A stretch of 8,120 nucleotides of DNA from an uncultured Collinsella sp. GTDB lineage: Bacteria > Actinomycetota > Coriobacteriia > Coriobacteriales > Coriobacteriaceae. The DNA is taken from positions 1 through 8,120 of the forward strand of contig UQXC01000072.1 of NCBI GenBank assembly GCA_900544995.1, in the 5' to 3' direction. Below the pieces are notes generated by a model that saw only the letters and a program-made list of their open reading frames with translations, did no database searches and was not told where the DNA came from. A program made the position numbers and the translations under genes. Positions within the stretch are counted from its first letter, which is position 1, and every line of letters begins with the position of its first letter. Shown piece by piece: positions 6,416 to 8,120 of this stretch.

Positions 6416-6771
6416 ATGAAATACCAGAAGTCGCGGATATCCATCAACGAACAAATAGCACTATTGACAGAAAACAAGGGTCTTAAGTGCTCTGATCAAA
6501 GCGAACTCGAGCGAGCTTTGGTCGAAGCCAACCACTACAGACTGTCGGCCTACTGATTTCCCTACAAAACCAAATGCAAGTCCGGGATTACCATCTTTCG
6601 CGAAGGCACAACATTCGAAACCATCATCTACACGTATGAATTTGACCGAGCCCTCCGGCAGTTAATGTTTGATGCGGTCGGCAGTGCGGTCGGCAGAATT
6701 GAGATCTACCTCAGAAGCAGAATTGCCTATCTTGCCTCTGAGGAACGCGGGCCTTTCTGTTACCCAGATGT
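6416..6771 (+). pseudogene. Abi_2-family (AbiD/AbiF-type) abortive-infection protein, broken
   Basis: The frame opens with an ATG at 6416-6418 behind a weak AGAGG site. It translates as the N-terminal third of an Abi_2 protein: SINEQIALLTENKGL, ALVEANHYRLSAY, then FREGTTFETIIYTYEFDRAL and RIEIYLRSRIAYLASEERGP. Intact family members are about 300 residues; this one ends after about 118 codons. There are three lesions. A TGA (6554-6556) sits where the family has an aromatic residue, usually Trp (YRLSxYW-P). A 12-base tandem duplication (6673-6696) adds four residues to the FDAxxRIEI motif. The frame then runs abruptly into the tail of an unrelated channel gene near 6772. Codon use is visibly richer in A/T (AAA, ATA, ACA, TTG) than the flanking genes, in line with acquisition by transfer. 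Any toxin activity is presumably lost. Confidence 0.82.
6673..6696 (+). repeat. 12-bp perfect tandem duplication inside the abi remnant
   Basis: TGCGGTCGGCAG occurs twice head to tail (6673-6684 and 6685-6696). It is in frame and doubles four codons. Removing one unit restores an FDAVGRIEI motif close to the family's FDAIERIEI. It is probably a slippage product after loss of selection. Confidence 0.85.
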
Positions 6772-6990
6772 CGCCATAACGAGGCTCAACTCGGCATGCC
6801 CGTCGAGCTCTGCGCCGCACTGGGCTACGCAGCTGTCTTTGGCAGCGCCACCAATACGCTGCTCGCACCCATCCTTATTGGCTGCGAAGTCTTCGGCTTT
6901 GGTAACTTGCCGATGTTCTTTATTGTCTGCGTCGTGGCTTACCTGTTCAACATGGATAAATCGATCTACGCCCTGCAGGAGCGGGCGTAG
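6772..6990 (+). pseudogene. C-terminal remnant of a ClC-family chloride channel/transporter
   Basis: In a frame shifted from the abi remnant, 72 codons read RHNEAQLGMPVELCAALGY, then AAVFGSATNTLLAPILIGCE, VFGFGNLPMFFIVCVVAYLF and a short soluble tail ending QERA. This matches the last helices of ClC proteins. Whole members have about 400-450 residues, so only the tail remains. No upstream ClC sequence appears between 6246 and 6771, so the rest was deleted or lies elsewhere, rather than being split by a simple insertion in this window. The junction with the abi remnant falls at about 6760-6772. An ATG at 6796 could in theory start a 64-residue membrane peptide, but no ribosome binding site precedes it. 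Confidence 0.75.
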
Positions 6991-6996
6991 ATCGAT
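6960..6996. repeat. Perfect 14-base inverted repeat across the ClC stop codon
   Basis: ATCGATCTACGCCC (6960-6973) and its exact complement (6983-6996) flank a nine-base loop, and the right arm contains the TAG stop (6988-6990). The hairpin would be strong, but no T-run follows on either strand. It may be a transcription end stabiliser or a terminator of non-canonical type. Confidence 0.75.
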
Positions 6997-7017
6997 GTCC
7001 AGGCAGGCGGTCTCAAC

Positions 7018-7094
7018 CGGAAACGGCGTCCCACTCTGAGGCTGTATTCCGGGACACGGTTTCCGCTTGGGACGCCATTCGGAAAGCGCATCCC
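7018..7094. repeat. Cluster of 15-base repeats in alternating orientation
   Basis: Three related 15-mers alternate in strand. 7018-7032 reads CGGAAACGGCGTCCC, 7051-7065 is the complement of CGGAAACCGTGTCCC, and 7080-7094 reads CGGAAAGCGCATCCC. A partly overlapping inverted match to the first lies at 7068-7082. The region between the ClC remnant and the alkyltransferase holds no credible gene. The array can fold in several competing ways and may end the alkyltransferase transcript. Confidence 0.5.
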
Positions 7095-7134
7095 GTTCTT
7101 TCACGGCATCTTGGCTATGTAAAGTGTTCGGGCA

Positions 7135-7713
7135 CTACTCTTCGTAGGCGCCCTCAAGCCGAAGCAGCCACTCCTTGCGGTCGAGCCCACCGGCATATCC
7201 GTTGAGCGAACCGTCGGCGGCAACTACACGATGGCACGGCACGATGATCGAAATAGGGTTGCGAGCGACCGCAGCCCCCACCGCGCGAGGAGATACAACG
7301 GGCGCTTCATTTCCCGGCACACGATGTCGAGCCGCAACACGCTGGGAGATCTCGCCATACGTAGCGACCTCGCCACGCGGAATTGAAAGCAGCTCAAACC
7401 AAACCTCACGCTGAAACGCCGTGCCAATCAAATGCAACGGCGGCGTAAACCGAGGCTCCTGCCCCGCAAAATAAGCATTCAACCAAGCCCAAGAACGCTC
7501 AAGTACCGACGAGGCAGCACCGTTTGCCGGATTCACCGAAGACATCCCGCCAGCACCAGAAAACGCATCGGAACCCTCGACATGCTCCGTATCTTCTTTG
7601 AGCAGCGTAGAGCCAAAATGCTCCTGCCCCTCAAACCAAAGCCCTGTCAAACCGCGGCCATCAGCGGCAAGCAAGATTTCGCCCAAAGGCGAAGCAAACG
7701 TCGTCGTGACCAC
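7135..7713 (-). CDS. ogt: Methylated-DNA--protein-cysteine S-methyltransferase (O6-alkylguanine-DNA alkyltransferase)
   Basis: Suicide DNA-repair protein of 192 residues that moves the alkyl group from O6-alkylguanine to its own cysteine. The active site is PCHRV (159-163) with Cys160. The flanking family motifs are present: FQREVWFELLSIPRGEVATYG (100-120), RAVGAAVARNPISIIVPCHR (143-162) and LNGYAGGLDRKEWLL (170-184). The N-terminal domain is short and has a Gly/Ser/Ala-rich, apparently disordered stretch at about 40-70. A further insert (RVPGNEAPVVSP, 131-142) lies before RAVG, longer than in the best-known members. The start is a GTG (7711-7713), chosen because GAAAGGAG lies six bases upstream. 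The gene is single, with no partner in its own transcript. The symbol ogt is given on family grounds and does not imply a proven orthologue. The gene is intact. Confidence 0.94.
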   Translation of the reverse strand: MVTTTFASPLGEILLAADGRGLTGLWFEGQEHFGSTLLKEDTEHVEGSDAFSGAGGMSSVNPANGAASSVLERSWAWLNAYFAGQEPRFTPPLHLIGTAFQREVWFELLSIPRGEVATYGEISQRVAARHRVPGNEAPVVSPRAVGAAVARNPISIIVPCHRVVAADGSLNGYAGGLDRKEWLLRLEGAYEE

Positions 7714-7719
7714 CAGCGG

Positions 7720-7746
7720 CTCCTTTCAAAACTCCGCAACATAATA
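7720..7746 (-). promoter_or_regulatory. -10 element and ribosome binding site of the alkyltransferase gene
   Basis: On the minus strand GGTATTATG gives a good -10 (TATTAT, 7741-7746), and GAAAGGAG (7720-7727) is a strong ribosome binding site six bases before the GTG start. No -35 at proper spacing is clear; TTGCCT is present but only 13 bases away. No LexA box was found here. Confidence 0.45.
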
Positions 7747-7879
7747 CCGCGAACTGTGCAGGCAACCCCCGCAGATACGTCCGGGCGGGCTCGCAATTAC
7801 TTCAGCGAGGCTGTTTTTCCCAATCAAGCGAAGAAGACGCGGGGCTTCGACGCCAGAGCGGTACCCCCGCGAGCTGAGC

Positions 7880-8052
7880 TCTAATACTTTTCCCGAGAAG
7901 TGAACGAGTAAAAACGAAGCCCCAGAGCATCCACACCTTTAGACCGCAAAGCCGCAGGATTCGCACTGCAAAACCGCAGGAAATAGCGGTCAAAATATGC
8001 CAATGCTTCGGGGGTCCAAATCAGGTCGTTCACTTCTCGGGAAAGTATTAGA
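7880..8052. repeat. 173-bp unit bounded by 27/28-base inverted repeats
   Basis: The left end (7880-7907, TCTAATACTTTTCCCGAGAA then GTGAACGA) and the right end (8026-8052) are inverted copies differing only by one T in the T-run. The interior has a 14-base direct repeat with one mismatch (7946-7959 GCAAAGCCGCAGGA and 7968-7981) and a small dyad GACCGC/GCGGTC (7942-7947, 7986-7991). No obvious target duplication flanks it. The size and ends resemble a MITE, but no transposase is present. Confidence 0.65.
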
Positions 8053-8120
8053 CCTCGATTCGCACCAATCCCAAAGTCACCCCAGGCAGCAGGCGCGAAC
8101 GCGCCGCAGCTGCCGGCCGA
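7881..8120 (-). CDS. Open frame entering from the right edge, possible 3' end of an unidentified gene
   Basis: A minus-strand frame is open from the window edge to a TAG at 7881-7883, 79 codons, and spans the whole 173-bp inverted-repeat unit. The final 50 codons can begin at a GTG (8031-8033) and read VNDLIWTPEALAYFDRYFLR and so on to GLRFYSFTSREKY. The frame uses the right-hand repeat as LILSREVND and ends exactly in the left-hand repeat. The residue composition is protein-like, with aromatic and charged residues mixed, but I recognise no family. It could be a gene whose 3' end was replaced by the repeat unit, or a chance frame in a repeat. Confidence 0.3.
   Translation of the reverse strand, partial: SAGSCGAFAPAAWGDFGIGANRGLILSREVNDLIWTPEALAYFDRYFLRFCSANPAALRSKGVDALGLRFYSFTSREKY

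Noticed and set aside
7432..7993. Open frames on both strands to the right of and opposite the alkyltransferase
   Set aside because: The plus frame is antisense to the alkyltransferase, and the minus frame (7802-7993) has a composition and start unlike a gene.

Overview
The window looks like a chromosomal segment of a moderately high-G+C gut actinobacterium. A Collinsella-like member of the Coriobacteriia is my best guess, based on base composition, codon use and the style of the intergenic repeats. No taxonomic marker gene is present, so this is inference only.

Layout. (1) Positions 1-305 hold a possible gene edge and a strong intergenic hairpin. (2) Positions 306-1226 (minus) encode a membrane-anchored XRE-type regulator with 18-residue 'HV' repeats. 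An in-frame amber codon at 552-554 splits it, where the homologous frame would most simply have Trp. (3) Positions 1242-1862 have no gene but are dense in secondary structure: a second copy of the covarying hairpin, a smaller hairpin, a 202-bp inverted-repeat unit and a strong Rho-independent terminator. (4) Positions 1863-5335 (minus) are a two-gene MacB/FtsX-type ABC exporter operon, ATPase first, then a large double-FtsX permease with an extracytoplasmic coiled coil. The genes are separated by only a few bases and end at that terminator. (5) Positions 5537-6245 (plus) hold a stand-alone GyrI-like protein whose promoter carries a perfect LexA/SOS-box palindrome. (6) Positions 6246-7134 are a graveyard. 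They contain a candidate small RNA with its own promoter, an Abi_2 (AbiD/AbiF-type) abortive-infection remnant with a stop and a 12-bp duplication, the last ~73 codons of a ClC chloride channel, a perfect 14-bp inverted repeat over that stop codon, and a cluster of alternating short repeats. (7) Positions 7135-7713 (minus) encode an O6-alkylguanine-DNA alkyltransferase. (8) Positions 7880-8120 hold a 173-bp unit bounded by 27/28-bp inverted repeats, overlapping an open minus-strand frame that leaves the window.

Functional reading. Two intact genes deal with DNA damage: the LexA-boxed GyrI-like protein and the alkyltransferase. The GyrI-like subfamily includes cyclopropanoid hydrolases, so an SOS-induced defence against alkylating genotoxins is the most attractive hypothesis in the window. 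The second is the Abi_2 remnant with a structured, independently promoted RNA just upstream, which fits the emerging picture of AbiF-type HEPN toxins paired with an RNA antitoxin. Both decayed genes carry a stop exactly where Trp would be expected, and ordinary G-to-A decay is the simplest explanation.
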